64,000 bases of DNA. It comes from Caulobacter segnis (GTDB lineage Bacteria > Pseudomonadota > Alphaproteobacteria > Caulobacterales > Caulobacteraceae). Shown piece by piece: positions 18,748-27,728 of the stretch. Each line of letters opens with the position of its first letter. Positions within the stretch are counted from its first letter, which is position 1. The stretch is from assembly GCF_019931575.1 (NCBI RefSeq), contig NZ_CP082923.1, positions 2,666,001 through 2,730,000 of the forward strand. Direction: 5' to 3'. The translations under genes were made by a program, and so were the position numbers. The notes under the pieces are model-generated. The model was given only the letters and a program-made list of their open reading frames with translations, searched no databases and was not told the origin of the DNA.

Positions 18748-19566
18748 ATGAGCCTGGCCGACCTGCCGCCCCTGCGCGAGGCCCTGGAGCGCCACGACCT
18801 GATGGCGCGCAAGAGCTTCGGCCAGCACTTCCTGCTGGACCTGAACGTGACGCGGAAGATCGCCCGCCTGGCCCAGATCGGCCAAGGCGACACGGTTGTC
18901 GAGGTCGGCCCAGGCCCCGGCGGCCTGACCCGCGCCCTGCTGGAAACCGGCGCGCGCGTGGTGGCCATCGAGAAGGACAGCCGCTTCCTGCCCCTGCTGT
19001 CGGAAGTCGCCGAAGTCGCCGACGGCCGCCTGGAGCTGGTCGAGGGCGACGCCCTGAAGGTCGACGCCGCCTTGGCCGCCGGCGGACCGGCCCATGTGGT
19101 CTCCAACCTGCCCTACAACGTCGGCACCCAGCTGTTGATCAACTGGCTGACGGGTCCGTTCCGGCCGCTGTCGATGACCCTCATGTTCCAGAAGGAAGTC
19201 GCCGACCGCATCGTCGCCGCCACCGATGACGACGCCTATGGCCGCCTGGCGGTGATCGCCCAGACCCTGTGCGAAGCCAAGACGGTCATGGACCTGCCCG
19301 CCAAGGCCTTCACCCCGCCGCCCAAGGTGGCCTCGGCCGTGGTGCGCCTGGTCCCCAAGGCCGATCCGCCACCGGCCGACGTCGTGGCCGCCCTGGAGCG
19401 CGTCACCGCCGCCGCCTTCGGCCAGCGCCGCAAGATGCTGCGGTCCAGCCTCAAGGGCCTGGGCGGCGCAGAGCTATGCGAGCGCGCCGGCGTCAGTCCC
19501 GACGCCCGCGCCGAGGTCATCGACCTGGCGGGCTTCCTGGCGCTGGCGAAGGCCACGCAGGCCTGA
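18748..19566 (+). CDS. rsmA: 16S rRNA dimethyladenosine transferase
   Basis: RsmA (KsgA) dimethylates two adjacent adenines near the 3' end of 16S rRNA during small-subunit maturation. The 272-residue protein shows KSFGQHFLLD at the N-terminus, the SAM-binding motif VEVGPGPGGLTRALLE and the catalytic NLPYNVGTQLL. The C-terminal helical domain contains FGQRRKMLRSSLKGL. It closes the conserved cluster; the GNAT gene follows after 5 bases. Confidence 0.96.
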   Translation: MSLADLPPLREALERHDLMARKSFGQHFLLDLNVTRKIARLAQIGQGDTVVEVGPGPGGLTRALLETGARVVAIEKDSRFLPLLSEVAEVADGRLELVEGDALKVDAALAAGGPAHVVSNLPYNVGTQLLINWLTGPFRPLSMTLMFQKEVADRIVAATDDDAYGRLAVIAQTLCEAKTVMDLPAKAFTPPPKVASAVVRLVPKADPPPADVVAALERVTAAAFGQRRKMLRSSLKGLGGAELCERAGVSPDARAEVIDLAGFLALAKATQA

Positions 19567-19571
19567 CGCCC

Positions 19572-20093
19572 ATGATCAGCCTCGAGACCCCGCGCCTGCG
19601 CCTGCGCACCGCCCGGCCGGACGACGTCGAGGCGATGCACGCGGTGCTGAGCTCGGTCGAGGCGACCCTCTACTGGTCGACGCCGCCCCACGCCGACCTC
19701 GACCGCACGCGCGCCTGGCTGCGGGGCATGATCGACATCCCCGCCGGCGAGGGCGAGGACTTCGTCGTCGAGCATCAGGGCCGGGTGATCGGCAAGGCCG
19801 GGCTGTACCGCTTTCCGGAGATCGGCTTCATCCTGCATCCCGACAGCTGGGGCCAGGGCCTGGCCGGCGAGGCCCTCGTGGCCGTGCTGGGGCGCGGCTT
19901 CGACGTCCACGGCCTGGACGCCGTCGTCGCCGACGTCGACCCGCGCAACGCCGCCAGCCTGCGCCTGCTGGCCCGCCACGGCTTCCGCGAGACCGGCCGG
20001 CGCGAGCGCAGCTGGCTGGTCGGCGAGACCTGGTGCGATAGCGTCGACCTGGCGCTCACGCGGGACGACTGGCTGGCCGCCCGGCCGCGCTAG
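19572..20093 (+). CDS. GNAT family (RimJ/RimL-type) N-acetyltransferase
   Basis: A 173-residue acetyl-CoA-dependent transferase. The N-terminus MISLETPRLRLRTARPDD is typical of the RimJ/RimL-like GNAT branch. The acetyl-CoA loop is seen as LHPDSWGQGLAGEAL, and the C-terminal DPRNAASLRLLARHGFRETG is the conserved helix-strand. The substrate cannot be told from sequence. It starts 5 bases after rsmA and is likely co-transcribed. Its TAG shares the CTAG tetramer with the stop of the convergent merR-like gene. Confidence 0.88.
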   Translation: MISLETPRLRLRTARPDDVEAMHAVLSSVEATLYWSTPPHADLDRTRAWLRGMIDIPAGEGEDFVVEHQGRVIGKAGLYRFPEIGFILHPDSWGQGLAGEALVAVLGRGFDVHGLDAVVADVDPRNAASLRLLARHGFRETGRRERSWLVGETWCDSVDLALTRDDWLAARPR

Positions 20094-20500
20094 CCGCCAT
20101 CGGCCTGGAAGGCCGCGATGATCGGGCATGGCCCCGCCCGCCCGTCCCCGCAAGCCGTGGCCAGTCTTCGCAGACTCTCCCGCGCCGCCTCAAGCTCGGC
20201 GATCTTCCGGTCCAACGCCTCGATCCGCTCCCGCGCCAGCGCCCGGGCCCGCGCGCGGTCCTCGCTGGCGTCCAGGTCCAGCAGTTCGCCGACCTGCTCC
20301 AGGGTGAAGCCCGCCGCCTGGGCGGCGCGGATGAACTTCAGTCGCCGGATATCCTCGGCGTTGTAGCGCCGGATCCCGCCCGACAGCGCCGAGCCGCCCG
20401 ACTTCTCGGGCGTTCGAAGCAGTCCCCGGCGCTGGTAGTAGCGCACCGTCTCGACGCCGACGCCGCCTTCGCGCGCCAGGGCCGCGATCGTGTTGGCCAT
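20090..20500 (-). CDS. MerR family regulator with a two-cysteine C-terminal loop
   Basis: A 136-residue regulator: N-terminal winged helix (about 1-70, GVGVETVRYYQRRGLL and GGIRRYNAEDIRRLKFI), a coiled-coil dimer helix (about 80-113) and the metal-loop end ACGDGRAGPCPIIAAF. Only two cysteines exist (Cys117 and Cys125). The position matching Cys82 of Tn501 MerR lies in an EDR stretch, so the three-thiolate Hg(II) site is incomplete. ATG 20500 starts 4 bases from the -35 of the divergent promoter. The likely target is the divergent glutaredoxin-MauE gene. The inducer is unknown. Confidence 0.9.
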   Translation of the reverse strand: MANTIAALAREGGVGVETVRYYQRRGLLRTPEKSGGSALSGGIRRYNAEDIRRLKFIRAAQAAGFTLEQVGELLDLDASEDRARARALARERIEALDRKIAELEAARESLRRLATACGDGRAGPCPIIAAFQADGG

Positions 20501-20503
20501 GCC

Positions 20504-20534
20504 TTGACTCCGTACCATGGTACGGAACCTACAT
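20504..20534 (+). promoter_or_regulatory. MerR-type promoter with 19-bp spacer and palindromic operator
   Basis: A perfect -35 TTGACT (20504-20509) is separated by exactly 19 bp from CTACAT (20529-20534). The spacer is filled by a perfect 16-bp palindrome (20510-20525, CCGTACCA/TGGTACGG). The long spacer with a central dyad is the hallmark of promoters that MerR proteins untwist, and the sequence closely resembles the mer operon promoter. The divergent MerR gene starts 4 bases away, so the site probably controls both directions. Confidence 0.85.
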
Positions 20535-20569
20535 GGGAGGGGTCCGATCGCGAATCCAGGAGTGATGCG

Positions 20570-21316
20570 ATGCGCCCCACAAAATCCGCCCAGCTCTACC
20601 GCATGGTCATGCCTGGGCACGTCTGTCCCTACGGCCTGAAGGCGCTGCATCTGCTGAAATCCAAGGGCTACGTGGTCGAGGATCATGGGCTGGAGACCCG
20701 CGAGGACACCGACGCCTTCAAGACCGAGCATGACGTGAAGACCACGCCCCAGGTCTTCATCGACGGCCAGCGGATCGGCGGCTACGACGACCTGCGCCGG
20801 CGTTTCGGCCAGAAGGTCCGCGATCCCAAGGCCCTGACCTACGCGCCGGTCATCGCCCTGTTCGCCGTGGCCGCCCTGCTGGCCCTAGCGGCCAGTCAGG
20901 CCGCGTACGGCAGCCCGCTGACCGTGCGCGCCGCCGAATGGTTCGTGGCCTTCAGCATGGTCCTGCTGGCCCAGCAGAAGCTGCGCGACGTCGAGAGCTT
21001 TTCGACCATGTTTCTGAACTACGACCTCCTGGCCCGGCGCTGGGTCCCGTACGGTTATGTCTATCCGTTCGCCGAACTGACGGCGGGCGTGCTGATGGCC
21101 GCGGGCGTCCTGACCTGGCTGGCCGCGCCGCTGGGACTGTTCATCGGCGTCGTGGGCGCGGTGTCGGTGTTCAAGGCCGTCTATATCGACAAGCGGGCGC
21201 TGAAGTGCGCCTGCGTCGGCGGCGACAGCAACGTGCCGCTGGGCTTCGTGTCCCTGACCGAAAACCTGATGATGGTCGCGATGGCGATCTGGATGTTGAC
21301 CACCTTTCACGGGTAG
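20570..21316 (+). CDS. Glutaredoxin-MauE/DoxX-like membrane fusion
   Basis: A 248-residue two-part protein. Residues 1-85 are glutaredoxin-like with HVCPYGLKAL (Cys19, a CPYG monothiol-type site) and the glutathione-binding TTPQVFIDGQRIGGYDDL. Residues about 90-245 hold four to five membrane helices like the MauE/DoxX redox-associated family. A conserved-looking CAC motif (ALKCACVGGDSNVPLG) lies before the last helix. Start ATG 20570 has AGGAG seven bases upstream; extension to 20504 would cross the promoter. Inferred role: moving reducing equivalents or thiols at the membrane under control of the divergent MerR protein. Confidence 0.87.
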   Translation: MRPTKSAQLYRMVMPGHVCPYGLKALHLLKSKGYVVEDHGLETREDTDAFKTEHDVKTTPQVFIDGQRIGGYDDLRRRFGQKVRDPKALTYAPVIALFAVAALLALAASQAAYGSPLTVRAAEWFVAFSMVLLAQQKLRDVESFSTMFLNYDLLARRWVPYGYVYPFAELTAGVLMAAGVLTWLAAPLGLFIGVVGAVSVFKAVYIDKRALKCACVGGDSNVPLGFVSLTENLMMVAMAIWMLTTFHG

Positions 21317-21387
21317 AAGGGCCCCGAAAGCTATTGACGGTAGAGCCTCTGGTCTCCAGCCTTGGACCAGGGCTGAGCGGGGCGAAC

Positions 21388-23067
21388 GTGACCACCAACA
21401 GCGCGGTGAATGCGCCTTCAACCGTCGCGCGACGGCTATTGTTCATGGCCCTCACCCTGGCCGCGCCCGCCATCCTGCTGATGGGCGCCCTGGTGGCCAT
21501 GCAATATGGCGAGGGTCAGCGCCGTTTCTCCACCCAGCTGGTGGCCATGACCAGAGCCTTGTCCCTGGCCACCGACCGCCAGATCGGCCAGGGCCAGAGC
21601 GTGCTGCAGGGCCTGGCGGTCTCGCCCGCCCTGGCCGAAGGCGACCTCGCCACCTTCGAGAAGCAGGCCCGCGAGGCCGTCGCGGGGCGCGAGGGCTGGA
21701 TCGTGCTGATGACCATGGATCGTCAGTTGATCAACACCCGGATCCCGCCCGGCCAGCCGACCCCGATCGCCCCCGTCACGCCGCAGTCCTGGGGCGAGAT
21801 GACGACCGGCAAGTCGAACGTCAGCAACCTGATCCCCCGTCATGGGGCCGGCCCGCTGGTCGGCACCAACGTGCCCGTGCTGGTCAAGGGCAAGCTCCTG
21901 GTGCTGGCCTATATGCAGCACCCAGCGGCCTTTCACGCCCTGATGACCGGCCAGGCGTTCCCCGACAGCTGGACCGCCAGCATCGTCGATCGCAACGCCG
22001 CCCTGGTGGCCCGCTCGCGCGACCAGGAGAAGATGCTGGGCAAGCACGCCAGCCCGGACATGCGAAAGGCCATGGCGCGCGCCAACGACGGCGTGGTGCG
22101 CACCCACACCCTGGACGGCGTCCAGACCCTGTCGGCCTTCAGCCGCTCGCCGACCTATGGCTGGACCTTCATCGTCGGGGTGCCGCGCGAGGAGCTGAAC
22201 CGGGCCGTCATGACCTCGCTGGGCCCGGCCGTCGCTGGGGCGGCGCTGCTGATCGCCCTGGGCGTCACGGCCGCCTTCGCCTTCGCCCGCCCGATCTCGC
22301 GCGACGTACGCGGCCTGGTCGGCGAGGCCGAGGCCCTGGCCGCCGGCGCGCCGCTGGACCCCGCGCCGTCGCACCTGCAAGAGATCGCCGAGGTGCGCGG
22401 CTCGCTACAGGCCGCCGCCGACATCCTGCGCGCCCGCGACGCCGAGGCCCGCCGCGCGGCCGAGCGCCAGCAGCTGATGATCAACGAGCTGAACCACCGG
22501 GTGAAGAACACTCTGGTCGTCGTCCAGTCCCTGGCCCGCCACAGCCTGCGCGCCAAGACCGACGAACTCAGCGGCGACCAGGGCCTGACCCAGTTCAACG
22601 ACCGCATCCACGCCCTGGCCACGGCCCACGACCTGCTGACCCGTCGCAGCTGGGAGGGCGCGGACCTGGGCGAGCTGCTGGCCGAGGTCCTGCAGCCCTA
22701 CGCCAGCCAGGTGAGCCTCGAGGGGCCGCCCCTGCCCCTGCCCCCGAACGCCGCCGTGGCCCTGGCGATGATCTTCCACGAACTGGCCACCAACGCCTCG
22801 AAGTACGGGGCCCTGTCGACCCAGGCCGGCCGCGTCGCCGTGCGCTGGAGCCTGGATGGCCGCACCCGCCTGGTGGTGGACTGGCGCGAAACCGGCGGCC
22901 CCGAGGTCAGGCCGCCCCAGCGCACCGGTTTCGGCTCGCGCCTGATCGCCGCCAGTTTGAAGGGCGACCTGACCGGCGCGGCCGAGTTCGACTACGCGCC
23001 GGGGGGCCTGACCTGCGTGCTGACCATCCTCGCCCCGCCCCGGATGGCCCAACCGACGGGCGCCTGA
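21388..23067 (+). CDS. Membrane-bound HWE-family sensor histidine kinase
   Basis: About 559 residues. One N-terminal helix (RLLFMALTLAAPAILLMGAL), a periplasmic sensor domain (about 45-265, Cache-like in appearance) and a second helix (about 275-297) precede a HAMP-like linker. The kinase core has the phospho-acceptor His370 in INELNHRVKNTLVVVQSLA. The HWE features are present: HELATNASKYGAL, then WRETGGPEV and GFGSRLI. HWE kinases are abundant in alphaproteobacteria and often feed general stress or light responses. GTG 21388 is chosen; TTG 21334 is possible. No response regulator is adjacent. Confidence 0.9.
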   Translation: MTTNSAVNAPSTVARRLLFMALTLAAPAILLMGALVAMQYGEGQRRFSTQLVAMTRALSLATDRQIGQGQSVLQGLAVSPALAEGDLATFEKQAREAVAGREGWIVLMTMDRQLINTRIPPGQPTPIAPVTPQSWGEMTTGKSNVSNLIPRHGAGPLVGTNVPVLVKGKLLVLAYMQHPAAFHALMTGQAFPDSWTASIVDRNAALVARSRDQEKMLGKHASPDMRKAMARANDGVVRTHTLDGVQTLSAFSRSPTYGWTFIVGVPREELNRAVMTSLGPAVAGAALLIALGVTAAFAFARPISRDVRGLVGEAEALAAGAPLDPAPSHLQEIAEVRGSLQAAADILRARDAEARRAAERQQLMINELNHRVKNTLVVVQSLARHSLRAKTDELSGDQGLTQFNDRIHALATAHDLLTRRSWEGADLGELLAEVLQPYASQVSLEGPPLPLPPNAAVALAMIFHELATNASKYGALSTQAGRVAVRWSLDGRTRLVVDWRETGGPEVRPPQRTGFGSRLIAASLKGDLTGAAEFDYAPGGLTCVLTILAPPRMAQPTGA

Positions 23068-23160
23068 ACGACCGATCGTCGCAGCGCCCCGATGTCGCCT
23101 TGGCTTGGCCACCGTGCCTCTGCAATAGGTTCCCGTGCGCATCACAAGGGGATCTTCGCG

Positions 23161-23277
23161 GTGGACCTGACCTTCCTGATCGGAGCCGTCCTGGGCTCGG
23201 GCCTGTTCATCGCGTTCGGCCGTCCGCCGGCCGAGAAGCTGATCGCCTATGTTCAGGAGCGCATGCGCGGGAACTAA
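23161..23277 (+). CDS. Small single-helix membrane protein (38 aa)
   Basis: A GTG-started frame with GGGG nine bases upstream encodes a 38-residue peptide. It has one hydrophobic helix (LTFLIGAVLGSGLFIAFG) followed by an amphipathic basic tail (KLIAYVQERMRGN). The frame can extend to 23092 but the extra residues look non-coding. No family is recognised. It lies between the HWE kinase and a GlsB-like membrane protein on the same strand. The composition fits a real small membrane protein, but the evidence is only the frame, start site and hydrophobicity. Confidence 0.45.
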   Translation: MDLTFLIGAVLGSGLFIAFGRPPAEKLIAYVQERMRGN

Positions 23278-23340
23278 CGGCGCCGTTGGGCTCTTGATTG
23301 GGCAGGGTCGCACAGGGCGACCGCTCACGGAGTCCCTACG

Positions 23341-23598
23341 ATGTCCATTCTCGCCTGGCTCCTTCTGGGCCTGATCGCCGGCTTCATCGCCAGCAAGCTC
23401 GTCAACCGCACTGGCAGCGGCGTGCTGCTGGATATCGTGCTCGGCATCGTCGGCGCGTTCGTCGGCGGCTGGCTGTTCAATCAGTTCGGCAACAGCGGCG
23501 TGTCGGGTTTCAACCTCTACAGCCTGCTGGTGGCCACTGTCGGCGCCATCGTCATCCTGGCGCTTTACCACCTGATCTTCGGCCGTCGCGCGCTCTGA
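23341..23598 (+). CDS. GlsB/YeaQ/YmgE family stress-response membrane protein
   Basis: An 85-residue protein with three hydrophobic helices and the family pattern: ILAWLLLGLIAGFIASKL, then a glycine-rich second helix (VLGIVGAFVGGWLF) and a third (LLVATVGAIVILALYHLIF). These small transglycosylase-associated proteins are typically stress-induced; their molecular function is unknown. ATG 23341 is the only sensible start. A 24-nt perfect palindrome lies downstream, before the convergent gmk. Confidence 0.9.
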   Translation: MSILAWLLLGLIAGFIASKLVNRTGSGVLLDIVLGIVGAFVGGWLFNQFGNSGVSGFNLYSLLVATVGAIVILALYHLIFGRRAL

Positions 23599-23612
23599 CG
23601 CGTCCGGCTCGC

Positions 23613-23636
23613 GGCGGCGGACGATCGTCCGCCGCC
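23613..23636. terminator. 24-nt perfect palindrome between convergent genes
   Basis: A complete palindrome (arms GGCGGCGGACGA/TCGTCCGCCGCC) sits between the GlsB-like gene and the gmk stop. It would fold on both strands and may end both transcripts, though neither side has a clear U-tract. Confidence 0.5.
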
Positions 23637-23643
23637 AGTGCTT

Positions 23644-24291
23644 CTAGATCTCTTCCTTGAGAAGATCGCCCACCAGGTCGCCGATCCACGGGTTACGGGC
23701 CCGCTTCAGGCGTTCAGCGTGATAGATGTGGGCCAGATCCGCGTAGGCGCGGTCGAAATCCTCGTTGAGAATGACGTAGTCAAAGCGCTCCCAGTCGGCG
23801 ACCTCGTCCTTGGCGCGCGAGAGACGGCGATGGATGACCTCCTCGCTGTCCTGGCTGCGCGTATGCAGGCGGCGGCTCATCTCGGCCAGTGACGGCGGCA
23901 GGATGTAGACCAGCACGCTGTCTTCCCCGGCCTGGGCATGGACCTTCATCGCGCCCTGGAAGTCGATGTCAAACAGGGCGCTCTCGCCCCGCTCAAGGGC
24001 CTGCATGATCGGCGGCTTGGGACTGCCGTAGTAGTTCCCGTAGACCTCGGCCCACTCCAGGAAGGCGTCCTGGTCAATCATCTCCTTGAACTTTTCACGG
24101 GTCACGAAGTGATAGTCGCGGCCGTCGTGCTCGCCCGGGCGCGGATCGCGGGTCGTGGCGCTGATCGACAGGTGCAGGTCGTTGTGGTCGGCCACCAGGC
24201 GGCGGGTCAGCGAGGTCTTGCCGACGCCCGATGGGGCGACGACCATCAGCAGGAGACCCCTGTGAGGCGAATGGGGGTGGGGCTTATTCAA
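23644..24291 (-). CDS. gmk: Guanylate kinase
   Basis: Phosphorylates GMP to GDP. The 215-residue protein has the P-loop APSGVGKTSL, the GMP-binding SATTRDPRPGEHDGRDYHFV block and GNYYGSPKPPIMQALERG. The best start is a TTG at 24291 (MNKPHPHSPHRGLLL), overlapping the yicC stop by 8 bases. The next in-frame ATG lies only just before the P-loop and would remove the first strand. It is the last gene of a fabF-mltG-yicC-gmk run; yicC-gmk adjacency is common in proteobacteria. Confidence 0.95.
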   Translation of the reverse strand: MNKPHPHSPHRGLLLMVVAPSGVGKTSLTRRLVADHNDLHLSISATTRDPRPGEHDGRDYHFVTREKFKEMIDQDAFLEWAEVYGNYYGSPKPPIMQALERGESALFDIDFQGAMKVHAQAGEDSVLVYILPPSLAEMSRRLHTRSQDSEEVIHRRLSRAKDEVADWERFDYVILNEDFDRAYADLAHIYHAERLKRARNPWIGDLVGDLLKEEI

Positions 24292-25165
24292 CGTTCTGGA
24301 CCTGCTCTCGGAACTGCTCGATCACGGCCTTGAGCTCCAGACCGATCGCGGTCAGGGCGGTCAGGGCCGACTTCGAACAGAGGGTATTGGATTCTCGCAT
24401 GAATTCCTGGGAGAGGAAGTCGAGCCGTCGGCCCGACGCGCCCTCGCCCGACAACAGGCCGCGCGCGGCCACGACGTGGCTGGCCAGGCGGTCGAGCTCC
24501 TCGCGCACGTCGGCCTTCACGGCCTGGGCGGCGGCTTCCTGGACGATGCGCTCATCGTTTGCCGCCTCGCCGATCAGTTCGGCCATGCGGCGGGCGAAGC
24601 GCTCCTTCAGCACCGCCGGCTGGCCGGCGGCCTCGCGCTCGGCGTCGGCGGTCAGGGCCTCGATGCGGTCGACCAGGCCGTTCAGCACCGGATCTAGGGC
24701 CGCGCCCTCCTCCAGCCGCGCGGCCTTCAGGCCGTCCAGGGCCTGGGCGATCGAGGCGGCCATGGCCGCCTCGACGGCCGCGCGCGCCTCGGCGTCGTCC
24801 TCGTCGTCGCGGGCCTCAATGACGCCCTTCAGAGCCAGCAGGCCGTCCAGGCTGGGCTTGGCGACCATGCCGGTGGCCACATACGGCCCGCCGGCGGTCA
24901 GGTAGCGTTCCAGAACCTGGATGTTGACCTGGACCTCGCCGCCGGACTCGGACCGCTTGGCCTGGACGCCGACGGTCAGCTGGCCGCGCTGGAAGCGCGC
25001 CTGCGCCCCGTCGCGAGCGGCGCGCTCCAGGGTCTCGAAACCGGGCGGGCCGCGAAAGCGGGTCTCGAGGTTGCGGCCGTTGACGCTGCGCGCCTCGACC
25101 GCCCAGGACCAGGCGCCATGGGCGCCCTCGACCCGGGAAAAGCCGGTCATGCCCGAGAGCGGCAT
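24284..25165 (-). CDS. YicC family endoribonuclease-like protein
   Basis: A 293-residue protein with the YicC N-terminus MTGFSRVEG and VEARSVNGRNLETRFR. It ends with the family C-terminus GRRLDFLSQEFMRESNTLCSKS, then ELKAVIEQFREQVQNVE. E. coli YicC has been reported as an endoribonuclease acting with PNPase on small RNAs; whether this holds here is inference. ATG 25165 (MPLSGMTGFS) sits 4 bases from the mltG stop. A longer frame to 25363 runs inside mltG. It overlaps the TTG start of gmk. Confidence 0.93.
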   Translation of the reverse strand: MPLSGMTGFSRVEGAHGAWSWAVEARSVNGRNLETRFRGPPGFETLERAARDGAQARFQRGQLTVGVQAKRSESGGEVQVNIQVLERYLTAGGPYVATGMVAKPSLDGLLALKGVIEARDDEDDAEARAAVEAAMAASIAQALDGLKAARLEEGAALDPVLNGLVDRIEALTADAEREAAGQPAVLKERFARRMAELIGEAANDERIVQEAAAQAVKADVREELDRLASHVVAARGLLSGEGASGRRLDFLSQEFMRESNTLCSKSALTALTAIGLELKAVIEQFREQVQNVE

Positions 25166-25169
25166 CGTC

Positions 25170-26285
25170 CTAGTTCCTCGCCGGCTTGGCCGGCGCGACG
25201 GGAGCGGGGTCGCCGGCGCGCTGGCGCTCGATCTGCCGCCACTTGGCGACATTGGCGTTGTGCTGCTCCAGGGTGGAGGCGAACACGTGGCCGCCCGTGC
25301 CGTCGGCGACGAAGTAGAGGTCGCCGCTCTTGGGCGGATTGAGCACCGCCGCCAGGGCCGCACGGCCCGGATTGGCGATCGGCGTCGGCGGCAGGCCGTC
25401 GATCAGATAGGTGTTGTACGGCGTCGGGCGCTGCAGCTCCGACAGGCGGATGCCGCGACCCAGCGGGCGACCGCGCGAGATGCCGTAGATGATCGTCGGG
25501 TCCGACCCCAGGCGCATGCCGGTGCGCAGGCGGTTGACGAACACGGCGGCGACCTTGGGACGCTCGGCGGCCAGGCCCGTCTCCTTCTCGACGATCGAGG
25601 CCAGGGTGACGGCCTCTTCCTTGGTCTGGAACGGCAGGCCCGGCTGACGCTCGGCCCACAGCGCGTTCAGGAGCTGGTCGCGGTCGTCCATCATGCGCTG
25701 CAGGACGGCGGCGCGGTCCTCGCCGCGCTGGACCTCGTAGGTCTCCGGCAGGATGGCGCCCTCAGGCGGCGTCGCGGCGCTGCCGGTCAGCACGTCAGAC
25801 GCGTTCAGGATGTCCATGACCATGTCCGACGTCCGCCCCTCGGGGATGGTGATCCAGTGGCGGACGATACGGCCGTGACGGATGGCGTCCAGGATCTGGG
25901 CCATCGAGGCGCGCGACTTGAACTCGTACTCGCCGGCCTTCAGCGTCCGGGCCGCGCCCGTGACCTTGGCGGCGGTCATGAAGACCGACGAGGAGCGGAT
26001 GACCCCGCCCCGCTCCAGGCTGGCGGCGATCTCGGGCAGGCTGGCGCCCTTGCGCAGGATCACCGTGGTCTTGTCGCCGGCGGTCGCGGCGGGACCGGGG
26101 CCGTTGTAGACAAACACCGCGCCCAGCAGCGCGATCACGCCGATCACTACCAGGGTCGTGACCGCGCCCAGCAGGGCGCGGGTCAGCCGCCGCCCCGCCG
26201 AGGCGGTCTCCCGACGCGAGGACTTGCCCCGCCCCTTCGCGGGGGTCCGGGGCGCTCTGCGGGAGGGCGATGCCTTCTTGCTCAC
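25170..26285 (-). CDS. mltG: Endolytic peptidoglycan transglycosylase MltG
   Basis: An inner-membrane lytic transglycosylase that cuts nascent glycan strands and sets their length. The 371-residue protein has a basic cytoplasmic tail (about 1-35), one helix ([19 protein letters not shown]), a LysM-like region and the YceG domain. The catalytic Glu lies in [11 protein letters not shown], and later [18 protein letters not shown] and [11 protein letters not shown] are family signatures. It starts with GTG overlapping the fabF stop (GTGA). The C-terminus is proline/alanine-rich. Confidence 0.95.
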   Translation of the reverse strand: MSKKASPSRRAPRTPAKGRGKSSRRETASAGRRLTRALLGAVTTLVVIGVIALLGAVFVYNGPGPAATAGDKTTVILRKGASLPEIAASLERGGVIRSSSVFMTAAKVTGAARTLKAGEYEFKSRASMAQILDAIRHGRIVRHWITIPEGRTSDMVMDILNASDVLTGSAATPPEGAILPETYEVQRGEDRAAVLQRMMDDRDQLLNALWAERQPGLPFQTKEEAVTLASIVEKETGLAAERPKVAAVFVNRLRTGMRLGSDPTIIYGISRGRPLGRGIRLSELQRPTPYNTYLIDGLPPTPIANPGRAALAAVLNPPKSGDLYFVADGTGGHVFASTLEQHNANVAKWRQIERQRAGDPAPVAPAKPARN

Positions 26286-27562
26286 GAGACCTTCTTGAAC
26301 ACGACCGAGGCGTTGGTGCCGCCGAAGCCGAAGCTGTTGGACACGGCCACGTCGATCTTGTGCGGCACGGCCTTGTTCGGCGCCAGGTTCATGGCGACGT
26401 TCACATCGGGATTGTCGAGGTTGATGGTCGGCGGCGCGATCTGGTCGCGGATCGCCAGGATCGAGAAGATCCCCTCGATCGCGCCGGCCGCGCCCAGCAG
26501 GTGGCCCGTCATCGACTTGGTCGAGGACATGACGACGTTCTTGGCGTGGTCGCCCAGGAAGCGTTCCACCGCGCCGGCCTCGAGGCCGTCGGCCATGGTC
26601 GAGGTGCCGTGGGCGTTGACGTAGTCGATGTCAGAGGGTTTCAGGCCTGCGTCCTTGACCGCCGCCGACAGGGCGCGGAAGCCGCCCTCGCCGTCTTCCG
26701 AAGGGGCGGTGATGTGGTGGGCGTCGCCCGACAGGCCGTAGCCGACCACCTCGGCGTAGATCTTGGCCCCGCGCGCCTTGGCGTGCTCGTACTCCTCCAG
26801 CACCAGGACGCCGGCGCCCTCGCCCATGACGAAGCCGTCGCGGTCCTTGTCGTAGGGACGCGAGGCCTTTTCGGGCGTGTCGTTGAAGGCCGTGGCCATG
26901 GCGCGGCAGGCGATGAAGCCGGCCACGCCGACCTTGCAGACGGCCGCTTCGGCGCCGCCGGCGATCATCACGTCGGCGTCGCCGTACTTGATCAGGCGCA
27001 TGGCGTCGCCGATGGCGTGGGCGCCGGTGGCGCAGGCCGTCACGACCGCGTGGTTCGGGCCCTTGAAGCCGTACTTGATGGAGACCTGGCCCGAGATCAG
27101 ATTGATCAGGGCCGAGGAGATGAAGAACGGGCTGACCCGGCGGGGGCCCTTGGCCTCCAGCTCGATGGCGGTGTCGGCGATCGTCGACAGGCCGCCGATG
27201 CCCGAGCCGAGGATGACGCCCGTGCGCCACTTCTGCTCGTCGGTTTCGGGAACCCAGCCCGAATCCTTGATGGCCTCATCGGCCGCGGCGATGCCGTACA
27301 GGATGAAGTCGTCCACGCGCTTCTGGTCGCGCGGGCTCATGGTCTGGTCGGGATCGAACGAGCCCTCGACGTCCGGACCGCCGCCGCCGCGGCCGTCGAC
27401 GCGCGGCACTTCGCAGGCGACCTGGCAGGCATACTCGGTCGGATCGAAGGCCGTGATGCGGTTGGCGCCGGACTTGCCGGCCAGGATGTTCTTCCAGGTG
27501 ATATCAACGCCCTGGCCCAGAGGGGTCAGCAGGCCCAGCCCGGTGACGACGACTCTACGCAT
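26282..27562 (-). CDS. fabF: 3-oxoacyl-ACP synthase II
   Basis: The condensing enzyme that elongates acyl-ACP with malonyl-ACP in fatty acid synthesis. The 426-residue protein starts [18 protein letters not shown]. Its Cys-His-His triad is visible: Cys in [13 protein letters not shown], His in [11 protein letters not shown] and His in [12 protein letters not shown]. It lies downstream of acpP but behind a terminator at 27644-27692, so it likely has its own promoter in the 166-base gap or depends on read-through. Its stop overlaps the mltG start. Confidence 0.96.
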   Translation of the reverse strand: MRRVVVTGLGLLTPLGQGVDITWKNILAGKSGANRITAFDPTEYACQVACEVPRVDGRGGGGPDVEGSFDPDQTMSPRDQKRVDDFILYGIAAADEAIKDSGWVPETDEQKWRTGVILGSGIGGLSTIADTAIELEAKGPRRVSPFFISSALINLISGQVSIKYGFKGPNHAVVTACATGAHAIGDAMRLIKYGDADVMIAGGAEAAVCKVGVAGFIACRAMATAFNDTPEKASRPYDKDRDGFVMGEGAGVLVLEEYEHAKARGAKIYAEVVGYGLSGDAHHITAPSEDGEGGFRALSAAVKDAGLKPSDIDYVNAHGTSTMADGLEAGAVERFLGDHAKNVVMSSTKSMTGHLLGAAGAIEGIFSILAIRDQIAPPTINLDNPDVNVAMNLAPNKAVPHKIDVAVSNSFGFGGTNASVVFKKVS

Positions 27563-27643
27563 GGATCACTCCCAAACCTTCGATGCGGGGAGCGGGATGT
27601 GGGGAGCGTCCCCGACCCACGCCAGCCGCGAATCTTGGCCTCA

Positions 27644-27692
27644 AACGAAAACCGCCGCGCACACGATGGCAAGAGCCCGTGCGACGCGGCGG
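27644..27692 (-). terminator. Rho-independent terminator of acpP
   Basis: On the minus strand a long GC stem (outer arms CCGCCGCG and CGCGGCGG) is followed by TTTTCGTTT. It is placed between acpP and fabF. It would insulate the very highly expressed acpP from fabF. Confidence 0.82.
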
Positions 27693-27728
27693 AAATGGTC
27701 AGGTTCGCTACGGCGAACGCGACGCCTT

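Noticed and set aside
20504..20569. TTG start for the glutaredoxin fusion
   Set aside because: It is the -35 element of the MerR-type promoter, and ATG 20570 has a good ribosome binding site.
20090..21316. A mercury resistance operon
   Set aside because: No merA, merT or merP is present, and the regulator lacks the Cys82 ligand.
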